DNA of 64,000 nt from Neurospora tetraspora (Eukaryota > Ascomycota > Sordariomycetes > Sordariales > Sordariaceae): assembly GCF_033439725.1 (NCBI RefSeq), contig NW_026944392.1, positions 800,458 through 864,457 on the forward strand, given 5' to 3'. This document shows positions 9,021-18,322 of the stretch, piece by piece. The notes below the pieces were generated by a model. That model had not been told where the DNA came from. It made no database searches and saw only the letters and a list, made by a program, of their open reading frames with translations. The stretch's first letter is position 1. Each line of letters begins with the position of its first letter. A program made the position numbers and the translations under genes.

Positions 9021-9649
9021 GTTGCTCAAGCAAGGTCGACTGCCCTCGAAGATTGTCCGCGCCGACTCGAGAAGAGCACTTTCCAGGAAGGAGTCAGGAG
9101 CCGAAATGCATTGATCAGGATTGGGATAATGTATCAACCGTGTTCTGTCGGGCTAGCAATTGCGTGTTCAGGGAGTAGTTCTTGCCTTTTGTTGTTCTAA
9201 ACGCGTCGTCATTCAAGGAAGGAGCTAGTACCAAAGCACAAGCTACCGGGACACTCTGTAATATCTGTATCAGTCACGTCTCCGCGCTTGAAAGATAAAT
9301 GTTTGTCGCATCTTAAAGGTGATTTTGAACTGTTCTCTTGTTTTAGGGTACTAATCTGACTTGATTTTTCGTCAAAACTTGCCATATCTGGGATGTGACA
9401 TTCTAGGCATCAGGACATACCTGATACCTTTACTTTATATATGAGAAGATAAGTGAGAAAATAACACCACATCGCTTCTAAAATAAAGAAACTCAACAGC
9501 CTTATTGACCTCTGCTCGGTCGAGAAGGGAGAACTGAGGCATCTCTTTTGGTGGGTCGAGAGGGGTCTGTCAGACGGAGATGAGTACACCTGACTTGCCA
9601 AGACTCTCTCGTTTCCACTTTACAACCAACAACCTAACCCGATTAAATA
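9021..9649. other. Intergenic between D and E with conserved distal element
   Basis: Carries the terminal exon of the D unit and, at 9211-9410, the distal element described separately. No other gene is supported. Confidence 0.4.
9211..9410 (+). repeat. Array-unit distal element, copy 1
   Basis: About 190 bp conserved with 11560-11760 and 14221-14380. All begin (TTCAA)GGAAGGAGCTGGT-like, followed by CACTCTGTAATA, TCTCCGCGCTT, a CGCATCTTAAA segment and TTATAGGG/TTTTAGGG. It ends each array unit about 0.2-0.8 kb after the last intron, so it may be a 3' UTR end or terminator, or just duplication residue. Confidence 0.55.
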
Positions 9650-9745
9650 ACTTACACGTCCGGCACGATCAAAGTCGTACCCGACCACAATACCGAAGTT
9701 CAGCAAATCCTCACATCTGCTCCGTCAAGCAAGAAAAGACCAACA
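9650..9745 (+). promoter_or_regulatory. 5' leader of paralog E shared with paralog C
   Basis: Aligns with 6484-6569 upstream of C: CACGATCAAAGTCG(T/C)ACCCGACC, AATACC, then a CAAAAGAA/CAAGAAAAGA...CAACAATG end. This alignment fixes the ATG used for both genes. Confidence 0.45.
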
Positions 9746-10450
9746 ATGTCGTCCCCGTCTAGCAACTCGCGCCAATCTCAAATGCGCAATAACCAACCTC
9801 CCTGCCTCCAGTGACAAGGCCCGACAGTCAGGGCATCCGCCGCATCCAGATCCCAAAGCATCGCGGAGGAAGCAGCCAGGCTCACGGCCGTCACGAACCA
9901 AGTCATCGCGACCTTCAATCGTAACGAAGGAGCCAGGATCCCCGCAGTTACGAACCAGGCCATGGCGACCTTCGATCCAAACAACTTCATCGAATCCATG
10001 GACGCCGCCTTGAATGCCATGAGAGCTGTCGCCGGTGGTGAGCCTCACAGGGTAAGGAGAATAAGGAGAATCGCTCATGATATTGCCAACGTGTATGAGC
10101 GCAATTCCCATTTGTCCAGGGGGCGCCGCCACCCGCGCAATCCCGAAAATGGGATTCCCAACCCACCGCCCCCGTACACGGCGCTACCATCGAAGGGTGA
10201 AGTTACAATCGAGATGGCTTTACCTGAACCTGAATACACCCCGCATTACACTCCATCCGGGCAAGGCCAGAAGAGAAAGCGGGAGGAGGAAGTTGAAAAT
10301 GAGGAGGACGATGACGTCGAGGAGGAATATCACGGCTTCATTAGATCATCCGCCCCATCGCCTGAACCGACAGTTCCCCAAAGAGCCACCCGCTGTCCCG
10401 GTTTTGCCGTTGAAGACGACGGTGACGTGAGCGACGAGGCAGCAGCATGA
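9746..10450 (+). pseudogene. PY-motif family paralog E with an in-frame TGA
   Basis: The homologous frame starts at ATG 9746 (MSSPSSNSRQSQ) but meets TGA at 9812-9814. C and F keep an arginine codon (CGA, CGC) at this site, so the stop probably arose by one C-to-T change. The frame then stays open to TGA 10448-10450. It has a 57-bp internal tandem duplication (9875-9931 and 9932-9988) repeating ARLTAVTNQ..ATF, then NPPPPYTALPSKGEVTIEM, PEYTPHYTP, QKRKREE and an acidic tail. An N-terminally shortened protein from ATG 9962 (162 aa) keeps the PY module, so it may still be functional. Stop codon readthrough is a less likely alternative. Confidence 0.6.
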
Positions 10451-10616
10451 GTGTCTACTTCGTACCCAAGACCTCGAAGTATTTCACCCAACTTCATCGA
10501 CCTCACCCCGGATCATTGGCCCAGACTGTTCTTTCCTTGGGTCACTTTGGTGTCTGTAGCAAGAACAATGACTTGCCTTACTGGAGGGAAACGAGCAGGA
10601 CTAGAACAACTCCGAC

Positions 10617-10799
10617 TAGAGGTACGTATCGAAGACATTGCGTAGGTCAATGGAATCCATGCTAACTATTCTATTAATACGTAGAGGTAATTAGGCCTCA
10701 AACAAGAAATCTAAGTCATGGCGAAGGCGGACTACAACCACGATGATTGTAAGTATAGCCCTTGATTCTTGGGAGTTGACAGCTGCTAATAACTGACAG
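10617..10799 (+). other. Downstream exon and introns of paralog E
   Basis: A TAG at 10617-10619 sits 2 nt before the donor at 10622, as in D and F, but in a different frame from the present coding end at 10450. This suggests a frame-changing indel in the tail. Intron 1 is 10622-10694 (GTACGT, GCTAAC, TTAG), the exon 10695-10748 holds MAKADYNHDD, and intron 2 is 10749-10799 (GTAAGT...CTGACAG). Confidence 0.5.
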
Positions 10800-11417
10800 C
10801 ATGGCTCTCAAGCAGGCAAAAAATCCGATTGTGGAGGTACGCAAAAGCAACTACATTGCAAACGACGCTATCTTATGAACCCGTCCGCCGCTGCCTCCGA
10901 GCACAACAACGACGAGAACGAGTTCAACCGGCGTCAACTGGGATGATTACAAGGTCATCAAGAGGGGAGGAAATATGGTCTGCATGAGACGGGACGAGTA
11001 CGTGCCTAGAAGCCCGCCCTCGCTCTATCCGTCTGCTGAGGATATGGCCCGTCGTAGACAATAGCGACGCCGTTCTCGCCGTTAAGGCCGATAAAGAGGC
11101 TTCTAAAGGCAGTTCCAGTCCTCCTCGGCTTCTCAGAACAGGAAAATCGGTAGTCGGCTGACCGGCTGGTCCCTCGGTGTTTAGGGGAGACTCCTCGAGA
11201 GTCGGTGGCATCGTGATGGGGGTTTGGTTTGGTCCATGGTCTCAAACAGAACAATTAACGAAGGATATGGAGTCGAACGGAGGAGCAAACTTATCGAGGG
11301 TTGGGATCAAGATTGGACGGGCTGTTTCATAAGGTCGACACGCCAGCCGTGTGCTTGACACAGAACATTCCCCCTCCATTTCGTGTTCGCGCTCGTACCC
11401 GGGGTGAGGACGAAGAG

Positions 11418-11496
11418 GATACAAAAGAAAAGGATACAAAAGGAGAGGAGAAAGAAGGAGAGGAGAAAGAAGGAAAGGAGAAAGAAGGAGAGAAGC
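11418..11496 (+). repeat. Polypurine GA-rich imperfect repeat
   Basis: Runs of AAAGAAGGAGAGGAG repeat several times. One strand is almost wholly purine, so it could form triplex or slip during replication. Confidence 0.7.
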
Positions 11497-11559
11497 AGGT
11501 AGCTAGGAGCTGGTTCACAGCGTGTAACTTCTATTTTTTGTTCCTGTAGCCACATCGTA

Positions 11560-11760
11560 TTTCAAGGAAGGAGCTGGTCGCAAAGCGCATACTTGTACAC
11601 TACCCGGACACTCTGTGCTATATGTATCAAAGCCGTCTCGGCGGTTAGAAGGAAAACGCTTTCCGGAGTATGAAGGGGAATTCGACCTGTTCCCGCGGCT
11701 ATAGGGTTTCAATCTGCCTGAATTGTTCTTGAAATAACTATAGGACAGACGTGAGATTCT
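11560..11760 (+). repeat. Array-unit distal element, copy 2
   Basis: TTCAAGGAAGGAGCTGGTCG, then ACACTCTGTGCTATATGTATC and GGCTATAGGG match the copies at 9211 and 14221. Confidence 0.55.
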
Positions 11761-11929
11761 ACGCTATTTAAAGCCAACTTTCACGCTCTCCAACTGACAG
11801 CGCCCATTAATACCTCTACTCAACCTCCTCCTCCCTCGACGGCACCAGCTCGTATCCCGACATTACAGGATACCCGTCCCCGGGACGGCCTGCTTCGAAG
11901 CTCACTGCCAGCCTCCTTCTCCAACCCAG

Positions 11930-12151
11930 ATGAGGGGAGTCTACATTGAGAAGTTGCGCCTGATGGCGCCTCAAAATCCCCTTGTGCGTTCCCATGAGGC
12001 GAAGCAAGCCCGCATCGACTGCTTGCAGGAGGAAATCCTTTTCCTGCGTGTGGAGATAAGCCAACGGCAAAAGCTGGTGAATGGGAAGGCCAAGGAGTTG
12101 CGCCACTTGGCGCCTGACTATACCTTCCTGTTCTACGCCTTCTCTCCCTAA
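11930..12151 (+). CDS. Small coiled-coil hypothetical protein, 73 aa
   Basis: The frame encodes MRGVYIEKLRLMAPQNPLV followed by a heptad-like segment (EAKQARIDCLQEEILFLRVEIS) and ends FLFYAFSP. GAGTTGCGCC..TGGCGCCT recurs as KLRLMAP and ELRHLAP, a small internal duplication. An upstream TATTTAAA is at 11764. It lies between array units E and F and is not a PY-family member. No homolog is recognised. Confidence 0.35.
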   Translation: MRGVYIEKLRLMAPQNPLVRSHEAKQARIDCLQEEILFLRVEISQRQKLVNGKAKELRHLAPDYTFLFYAFSP

Positions 12152-12640
12152 GGCGGCTGCTCGTTATTGTCCGTGTCGCTGGGGTTTGGGGGGCTTGAGA
12201 TAATCAGGACTTTGTAATGTGTTCATGTTGCGTTCGTGTTGGAGGAGTGTTTGTTCTGGTACGGTTTTCGTATGAAGGGCCTCATACGACAAGTTTTGCA
12301 CTCAAGAAGGCGGCTAACTTGCCAAACACAACTCGGAACCCTCCAATTGAATTGTAATTCCCTTTAGGGGTCTCGAATTACGTTTATATGAGTGGGATTG
12401 GGTCGAGTTTGGTTGTGTGAGATGGGTAATTTCAAGCGCTGTACCAAAACCGTACGAGAACAAACACGGCGTAAACATGGATCCAGTTCCTTCGCTCGAA
12501 CTTGACAATCTCTCACTTCTATTCAATATCGCAAAACGATTTCCAAAATTCTCACCTCTGCCACCATCTACGAGTCGCACACCACCACACACCAAACAAC
12601 AACATCCCACCTCCATCAACAAAACAAACATAAAGCAACG
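12152..12640. other. Intergenic upstream of paralog F
   Basis: Promoter and leader of F. It includes a small perfect inverted repeat CGTATGA-AGGGCC-TCATACG (12268-12287). No gene is seen. Confidence 0.4.
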
Positions 12641-13207
12641 ATGCCTTCCCCATCGAACAGCCCCCGCCGCTCCCAGTCGCCCGACAACCAGCCTCCGAGC
12701 CCCCGCCTCCAGCGCGAAGACAGCACGGTCGGCGCACCCGGCGCACCCGCCGAACGTGACGAAGCCAGGCTCACCGCCATCGCGAACCGAGTACTGGGCG
12801 CATTCGACCCAAATGACTTCTTCGGATCCATGGCGACCGCATTCGAAAGGATGAGAGACGCCTCCGGTGGCGACCCTGCCACGTTCAGGGCAATTGGTCG
12901 CCACGCTATTGCCGAGATTAATCGGAGGCGCAATCCGGAGGATGGAATTCTCGATCCTGCCCCGCCCTACACGGCGCTACCTAAGGAGGGGGAGGTCACG
13001 GTTGAGTTGTCGGTTGTGGAGCCGGAGTACACCCCGCGCTACACTCGGTACCCGCAAGGTCGGAAGAGGAAGAGGGAGGAGGACGATAACGAAGAGGACG
13101 ACGAGAAGGGGGAGGACGAGGAGGAGGAGCAGAACCACGAGGAGCAGGGAAACGAGGAAGAGGACAACGAGGAAGAGGACAAAGAGGAGGAGAATGACTC
13201 CGATTAG
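12641..13207 (+). CDS. PY-motif family paralog F, 188 aa
   Basis: Intact frame from MPSPSNSPRRSQ. Its architecture matches D: basic disordered N-terminus, helical middle (EARLTAIANRVLGAFDPN, then MATAFERMRDASGG), EDGILDPAPPYTALPKEGE and VTVELS, PEYTPRYT, RKRKREE and a very long acidic tail of E, D and N. The first PY motif is degenerate (APPY rather than PPxY), so WW binding through it is less certain. Stop TAG 13205-13207 is 2 nt before the donor at 13210. It is the best-preserved long member together with D. Confidence 0.7.
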   Translation: MPSPSNSPRRSQSPDNQPPSPRLQREDSTVGAPGAPAERDEARLTAIANRVLGAFDPNDFFGSMATAFERMRDASGGDPATFRAIGRHAIAEINRRRNPEDGILDPAPPYTALPKEGEVTVELSVVEPEYTPRYTRYPQGRKRKREEDDNEEDDEKGEDEEEEQNHEEQGNEEEDNEEEDKEEENDSD

Positions 13208-13415
13208 AGGTGTGTATCGAAACAATGAAGCGAGCGCCTTATAATCAGCGAACTCCAGGCTAACAGTTTTCTTGATGATCAGGTCTAAAACTCTGAGCCA
13301 TACCTACCTAGAGTCAGTCATGACCCAGGCTAGCCACAACCACAAGATATTGTAAGTTCAAAGGTCATCCCGCCACTGTTGCTTTGCTGTTAACAGTCGC
13401 TAATCAGAGGAGCAG
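13208..13415 (+). other. Downstream exon and introns of paralog F
   Basis: Intron 1 is 13210-13282 (GTGTGT, branch CTAAC, acceptor ATCAG), exon 13283-13351 holds ATGACCCAGGCTAGC (MTQAS...), and intron 2 is 13352-13415 (GTAAGT, GCTAAT, AGCAG). Positions and lengths parallel those of C, D and E. Confidence 0.5.
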
Positions 13416-13500
13416 GTCGCTACTGCAAACTCCCGTCGTCTACGATCGAACATCTGCCCCATGATAGTAGGATATAATACCTCGAAATCAAAGAACAACG

Positions 13501-13902
13501 ATGCCTCAAACGGATATAACATCAACACAGCTGAGACCCAAGCTACCAACTCGGGTCAAGTCCAGGAGGCGCAGGCCGAGGCGGAGAGTTTTGGACAGCA
13601 GCCCTGAAGACAACCATGATGACAGCGGCGACAAAGACAGACCGAAATACACGGATGCTGAGTTGCGCGAAACCAAGATTCAGGAGGAGAAGAAGAAGAT
13701 GTGGATCGAGAATTGGTTGGACAACACAGACCGGTCGATGTCTTGGGGGAGAGCTAGGACTTCTTCTTTTCAGAAGACCGCGCCAGTACGGCAATCTGGG
13801 ACCATCTTCCCGACCGCGCGGTATGGGACCGCCTTTCAGCCGACATTGAAGTCGCACCGGGTTTTGCCGGTTTACTTTCTCGCCGCAATCCTCCGACCAT
13901 AG
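13501..13902 (+). CDS. Hypothetical basic protein, 133 aa
   Basis: ATG frame with a strongly basic segment (KSRRRRPRRRVLD, residues 17-31), an acidic part (EDNHDDSGDKD), a short charged helix (ELRETKIQEEKKKMWIENWLDN) and a hydrophobic end. It starts 85 nt after the second downstream intron of F and might be the terminal exon of that transcript. No family recognised; a chance frame cannot be excluded. Confidence 0.35.
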   Translation: MPQTDITSTQLRPKLPTRVKSRRRRPRRRVLDSSPEDNHDDSGDKDRPKYTDAELRETKIQEEKKKMWIENWLDNTDRSMSWGRARTSSFQKTAPVRQSGTIFPTARYGTAFQPTLKSHRVLPVYFLAAILRP

Positions 13903-14429
13903 ATGAGCTGGAAAGCCTCCCTATTCTCCATCATTCAAGCCGACGAGAAGAAGATGAATCAGGAGGAGGCTTTGGTGGTCGGCAAACTCGAGCTACCCCT
14001 CTGGATTGTCAGGACCATGTAACCTGTACAGATAGTGGGCAGGTTTAAGGAATTCTATTCACAGGCAGGAAGGCGTCAAGAGAAGGGGGTAAACCCATTG
14101 AACTTGGAAAGGAGATTATACGGATTCATGTCAAACTACCTACCTGTAGTTACCTACTAGAGGTAGTTACGGGGCCTTTAAAGCGTCACTTCTACCTTTT
14201 TTTCTTATAATATCGTATGTTTATTCGAGAAAGGAATTGGTCGCAAACCACATGCTACCCAGACACTCTGTAATAGATATGTCAATGATTTCTCCGCGCT
14301 CAAAAGGAAAACTCTTTTCGCATCTTAAAAGAGTAATCGACCTCTTCTTCTGTTATAGGGCTCTACTCTGCATACGCTAGCAAGGTGTTCATGATCGAAA
14401 CCTCGAAGTACGTACCGGTAGCGAACCTG
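13903..14429. other. Intergenic with distal element copy 3
   Basis: The distal element lies at 14221-14380; no gene is seen in the rest. Confidence 0.4.
14221..14380 (+). repeat. Array-unit distal element, copy 3
   Basis: GAAAGGAATTGGTCGCAAAC, ACACTCTGTAATA, TCTCCGCGCTCAAAAGG, CGCATCTTAAAAG and GTTATAGGG align with copies 1 and 2. Confidence 0.55.
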
Positions 14430-14649
14430 ACATGGAAGTATGGAACAGACCGCAAACCTGGATCCAATGCCTTGACGCAACCTTCAAGCGACCGTGGAAA
14501 GAAACTTTAATGACAGAATATGACCGACTCAAATTTCTTATCCCCTTCCTTTCCTCCATCCAACACATCGGATCCCCACGTCAATCGAACTCGACATCAG
14601 CCATCAAACGAAACCCATCACCGACATTGCCATAGACAACAAATAACAA
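14430..14649 (+). promoter_or_regulatory. Promoter segment of paralog G shared with D
   Basis: Contains ACCGCAAACCTGGATCC, TAATGACAGAATATGACCG and CCTTTCCTCCATCCAACA, matching 8108-8297. Confidence 0.45.
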
Positions 14650-15000
14650 ATGTCATCCACGCAGCAAAGACCTCCCCTCCGCCGTTCAGAGCCGATGGAT
14701 TCACTCCCTCCTGCTTTGCGCCACGAGAACCCGCAGGCGATCGACATTGGCGATGACCAGTATCGGGAGTTGGTCGACATGATGAACTTTCTTGGCGAGG
14801 ATCCAGCTGTTCATACTAGAGAACAAGAAATTGACGAGGCTATCACCGATCCGGTCCCACAGTACACCCCATTCCCAGGAAAGGGAGAGAAGACAGTTGA
14901 AGTTTCTCCTTCCGACAAGCATCCAGCTGACCCGTCACCGCCGCCCTATCGCCGCGAACGAAACAAATTGAGCAAGCGACGACCAAATAACGGTCAATAA
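14650..15000 (+). CDS. PY-motif family paralog G, 116 aa
   Basis: Intact frame from MSSTQQRPPLRRSE, ending at TAA. It resembles B in its N-terminal half (PPALRHENPQAIDIGDDQ against PPTLRRENAEVIYETVDD). The module reads DPVPQYTPFPGKGEK, TVEVSPSD, then SPPPYRRE: here the first motif is degenerate (VPQY) and the second is a canonical PPxY, the reverse of F. The C-terminus is basic (KLSKRR), not acidic. It is the last member of the contiguous array, and the downstream introns of C-F are not seen after it. Confidence 0.65.
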   Translation: MSSTQQRPPLRRSEPMDSLPPALRHENPQAIDIGDDQYRELVDMMNFLGEDPAVHTREQEIDEAITDPVPQYTPFPGKGEKTVEVSPSDKHPADPSPPPYRRERNKLSKRRPNNGQ

Positions 15001-16461
15001 TCGTTCGGCACTGGTGTCTGACATGGAGTGTGTCCCATGATTCGCGCCCTGATTCGGGTTGCGATACTCCATTCGGCTGAAGAAGTCGGCGAGTCCCTTG
15101 CTTATCCAGATTCGAAACCCATTGTGAGTAAGACGGCTCCCATTGTAGAAGTGGCAGTACAATGGTTTTGTTCTCCGGGCTTTGTTCAGGTACTAACAAA
15201 GGACGACAGATAGTGCGATTGCCAAAGGCAGCAGGGCGACGGAACAACCTAGGTGTTCGGAAACAAATCGTTTCTGGGATTGCGCTGGGAGATGGTCGGG
15301 CGGCGAAAGAATGGATTGTAGAGTGGATGACGCTGAAAGATCACAAGCAGTTGTACTTCTTGTGTATACGCACGAGGAATCGAATAAAGTAAGGTACTTC
15401 CGGTTTCTACTCTTGGTCAGCCATGAGCCCATGACCAGGACATAATAGTGAAGTGGAATGCAGTCAAGTGAAATACGATTCACAACGCCGTCGCACGTTT
15501 CCCTTTTGACTCACCTACAGACGCGGGCCTAGGGATTGGTAGAAAGTAGGCATTGATAGATCTTGTATGATGCTCGGTCGCAGTCTTGATCTTTGCGTGT
15601 GTGTTCTTTTTGGGCGCCATCGTGCTGCTACAGTCGACTTCAAGGAATCTGGCTGGAGAAGGTGTGAGTCAACTTCGTCTGGTCGTGACCCTGCCTCATG
15701 ACGGCCACCCACTGGGCGTCGATCTTGTACTTGAGGCGGCTGATTTCAACATGGAAACAGTCATCCACAGCAAGTGCCCGTCATAAGACGCCCGTCCACT
15801 GAGTCAACACAGAGAAGACCGGCCTCTTTGAAGAAAACGCCCAGAGTCCGGGTTTCCGTTTGACTGACGGCAAGGCAAACCACCGTGAATCATGGCTCTG
15901 GAGCCAGGTGATGAGGCAGCAACTCACCACTCGACGTCAAACTGCAGCTGCTCTGAGTTCCAGGCCATGCCGAAGAGGTGACGCTGCATTAGAAGGCGGA
16001 TGAGGTAGCCCGCAAAGTTTGCGAGACTTAGATTCCATGACTTGGAGGTAGCGTTGGCGGCGAAAGCCTAGCTGAATAATTGTGATCGACAGGTATATAG
16101 TCTCTTGCCTTGGAGGCTGCGGAGTCTTAGCAGGAGACATGGCATGGAACTCTTCGTCTATGGCGGGCTCAGTGGTTGTAGGGGCTGTCTCCATGGAGGT
16201 CGCGCTTGCTGCTATTGCTTTTGCATTCTGGTGTCCCGTTCTTTGTTGAATCCAGAGACGTTTTCGGGTGTAAATCAGGACGTCTGAGATGATCAAGGAG
16301 ACTGACTTCGGCATCTGCACAGTGGGCCTATCTTCCTCATTGACCAAAAACATATTTCTGTCGTTCTTGCGGCATTTCGTGGCAATCTTACCGGCTTCCG
16401 GGTCGACATTGGTCTGCCAGAAGACAAAGTTAGTTGACTGGTGGATGATGAAGATTGATGG
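15001..16461. other. Gene-poor stretch
   Basis: No convincing gene. A 208-codon minus-strand frame (16563-15937) includes a plausible segment (NEEDRPTVQMPKSVSLIIS) but overlaps the start of the better plus-strand frame at 16462 and lacks a clear start or splice model, so I leave it uncalled. Confidence 0.3.
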
Positions 16462-17604
16462 ATGAGGAAGGCGACAACAAAAGACAAAAGCGTTGACGAT
16501 GGAGAATCTGGCGCCGGAGACGAGATCGGAGCGGCTGCGGCCCAGATGGAGGCCGATCAACAAGCAGTCAAGCAGGCCATTGCCAACTTATCCGGGCCAG
16601 GCGGCATCCACCTGGCAACTATCTTTGATTGCTACCTTATTTGGACTAGCGAACACGACGCCAAAAAATACGTGGTTAGTTCGAAGAACAAATCCGCTCC
16701 AGCCAAGCGGTTCTATAAGCATTGCCTCGAGTTCTTCGCAAAAAACCCGGACGCCCTGATGGTCGCCCAACATGGAGGGAATCCGATCCTCGAGGATCTC
16801 CAGAAATTGACGATTGTAGATGCCCAGATCAAATTGTATATTGGACTTGGTAGGCGCTATAAGGACGATCATCAGCAGGCCATCAATAGACGCCGTTCTC
16901 CTATGGTGGGAGAGAATATGTGGAAGCGATTTGCATACGCCCCAACGCCTCCAAGGACATTTTTTGGTTTTTGGGTCTGTTGTTCATGATCGCCTACCCA
17001 TTCTTCAAAGCGCACCAGTTTTACAGATTCCTGACCGAAGCATTCCTTTGTGCCTTCTCATTTCACCCCGGACGACCCCGAGTTCCAAAGGTTTGTATGA
17101 CGGCGACAATATGCCCTGCTGCGACGAAGTGCCAAGGGACATGATGTTGGCGGCACCGAATGCTACACGCTTGGCGTAGCAGCGAGGTTTTCGGACTATG
17201 ATAAACTTCGGAATCTATCAGTCTGATACCAAGATTGGGTCCACAACGGATACCAAATCACGTACAAAGCTTTGTACCTCCCCTCTCCCCCTCCTACCAC
17301 CCGGTCTGCGGTCCGGGCGGTTTTCAAAACCATCGAAACGATGGTAACATCGACCCTTTGGGCATACCACGCCGCAAAGTCTCCTGACCAGTTGGGGCTA
17401 CCGGAGATTTGCCCGTGGCCATACACAGCCCTGACTTTTGACGGGCTGTGTACAGGTACCCACGCGGCCTTTATCGAAGGAGTTAATTTTGGTCATGCCC
17501 AGCATGACTCAACTGGGATGATTCTAGCTCGGACGTCGGAGTACATCGTTTGGGCTGAACTTCTGGATGAACCAGTCTTCCCTTGCCTGCTTGGAGGTAC
17601 CTGA
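16462..17604 (+). pseudogene. Decayed hypothetical gene, several frames
   Basis: The first part (16462-16930) reads as an ordinary soluble protein (MEADQQAVKQAIANLSGPGG, FDCYLIWTSEHDAKKYVV, KHCLEFFAKNPDALMVAQHG). The frame then fails near 16960. From about 17040 another frame is protein-like (HSFVPSHFTPDDPEFQRFV, then TECYTLGVAARFSDYDKL, then TYKALYLPSPPP) but is broken by two TGA codons and ends at 17604. Its last part (CPWPYTALTFDGLCT) is similar to a minus-strand segment at 19.6 kb. I recognise no family. An unseen intron could explain the first frame change but not the internal stops. Confidence 0.4.
17435..17500 (+). repeat. Dispersed LPYDGLCSH-type segment, copy 1
   Basis: DNA encoding LTFDGLCTGTHAAFIEGVNF aligns with the complement of 19610-19690 (LPYDGLCSHAAFDEGCNL), 18745-18810 (LPWSGLCSHNCLTEMAKGC) and 41398-41480 (LPYRGLCSSAAWVEG). 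It is a short dispersed repeat of unknown nature. Confidence 0.4.
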
Positions 17605-18243
17605 CGAGTCAAACGCCTCATCTAAAAGCTCGGCCAGCGTTCGAGACGGTTCGGACGAAGCTTCCCAGCAATCTCGGTCCCGAGAGTCTCTCATCCCATC
17701 TTGAGTGAGCAGATTTCTTCGCCAGCCCTTCACTCAGGCTCCCAGCTGGCAAGAACGGATCAGACCCACCGCACAAACGGGCACTCCGCGGGGCAGGAGC
17801 ACTAGTACCTCTTCCTTCCTAGGTATTCTTCCTCCTTCCACCATTCTCCCCGCCCATAAAAAGACACTCGCGACCACAAACTCAGAGCGCGTCCAACTCT
17901 TTCCTCAACACCTCAACACACCACACGAGGCAAGAACTCCAGTCCACCTGCACCTCCAGAGACTCCAAGAAAGCTGCCATCATCATTTCCCACGAGGAAA
18001 AGTGTGTAAGTTCCCGTCAGCTTCCTTTCTCCCTTTGTGTGGTTGATCTGTGATCCTCGTCGCCTTGACGTTGAAATTTGAGGCCTGGGTGAACGGTCGA
18101 TGACAACCATCGTCGAACTGCGCGACGACCTTCGAATGACTTGCTGGCGCTTGCTCACAGTGACTAACGAAGCGCGGTAGGCTCCCCTATATAACTATCA
18201 CCGACTTCTTCTCTTTCCCCAACTTCGCCGATCATACCACAGG
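17605..18243. other. Intergenic and 5' region of the Cys-rich gene
   Basis: Pyrimidine-rich leader-like DNA (17830-17920) followed by the promoter of the gene at 18323. No separate gene is supported. Confidence 0.35.
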
Positions 18244-18314
18244 GTAAGTTTTCTGTCCTCCACAACAATAGTATGCGCTTGTTCAAATACGACGATACTA
18301 ACATCTCTATCCAG
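18244..18314 (+). other. 5' UTR intron of the Cys-rich gene
   Basis: GTAAGTTTTC donor, branch ACTAAC and acceptor TCCAG lie immediately upstream of CAACAAGATG. The ATG at 18323 follows the acceptor by 8 nt. Confidence 0.55.
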
Positions 18315-18322
18315 CCAACAAG

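Larger units (their letters stand above)
10800..11929. other. Intergenic after E: purine-rich tract and distal element
   Basis: Holds the terminal exon of unit E, a polypurine GA-rich tract (about 11418-11496, repeats of GGAGAGGAGAAAGAA) and the distal element copy at 11560-11760. A TATTTAAA at 11764 lies upstream of the small frame at 11930. No further gene is supported. Confidence 0.4.

Noticed and set aside
15937-16563. 208-codon minus-strand frame
   Set aside because: Part of it looks protein-like, but it overlaps the plus-strand frame at 16462 and has no clear start, stop context or exon model.
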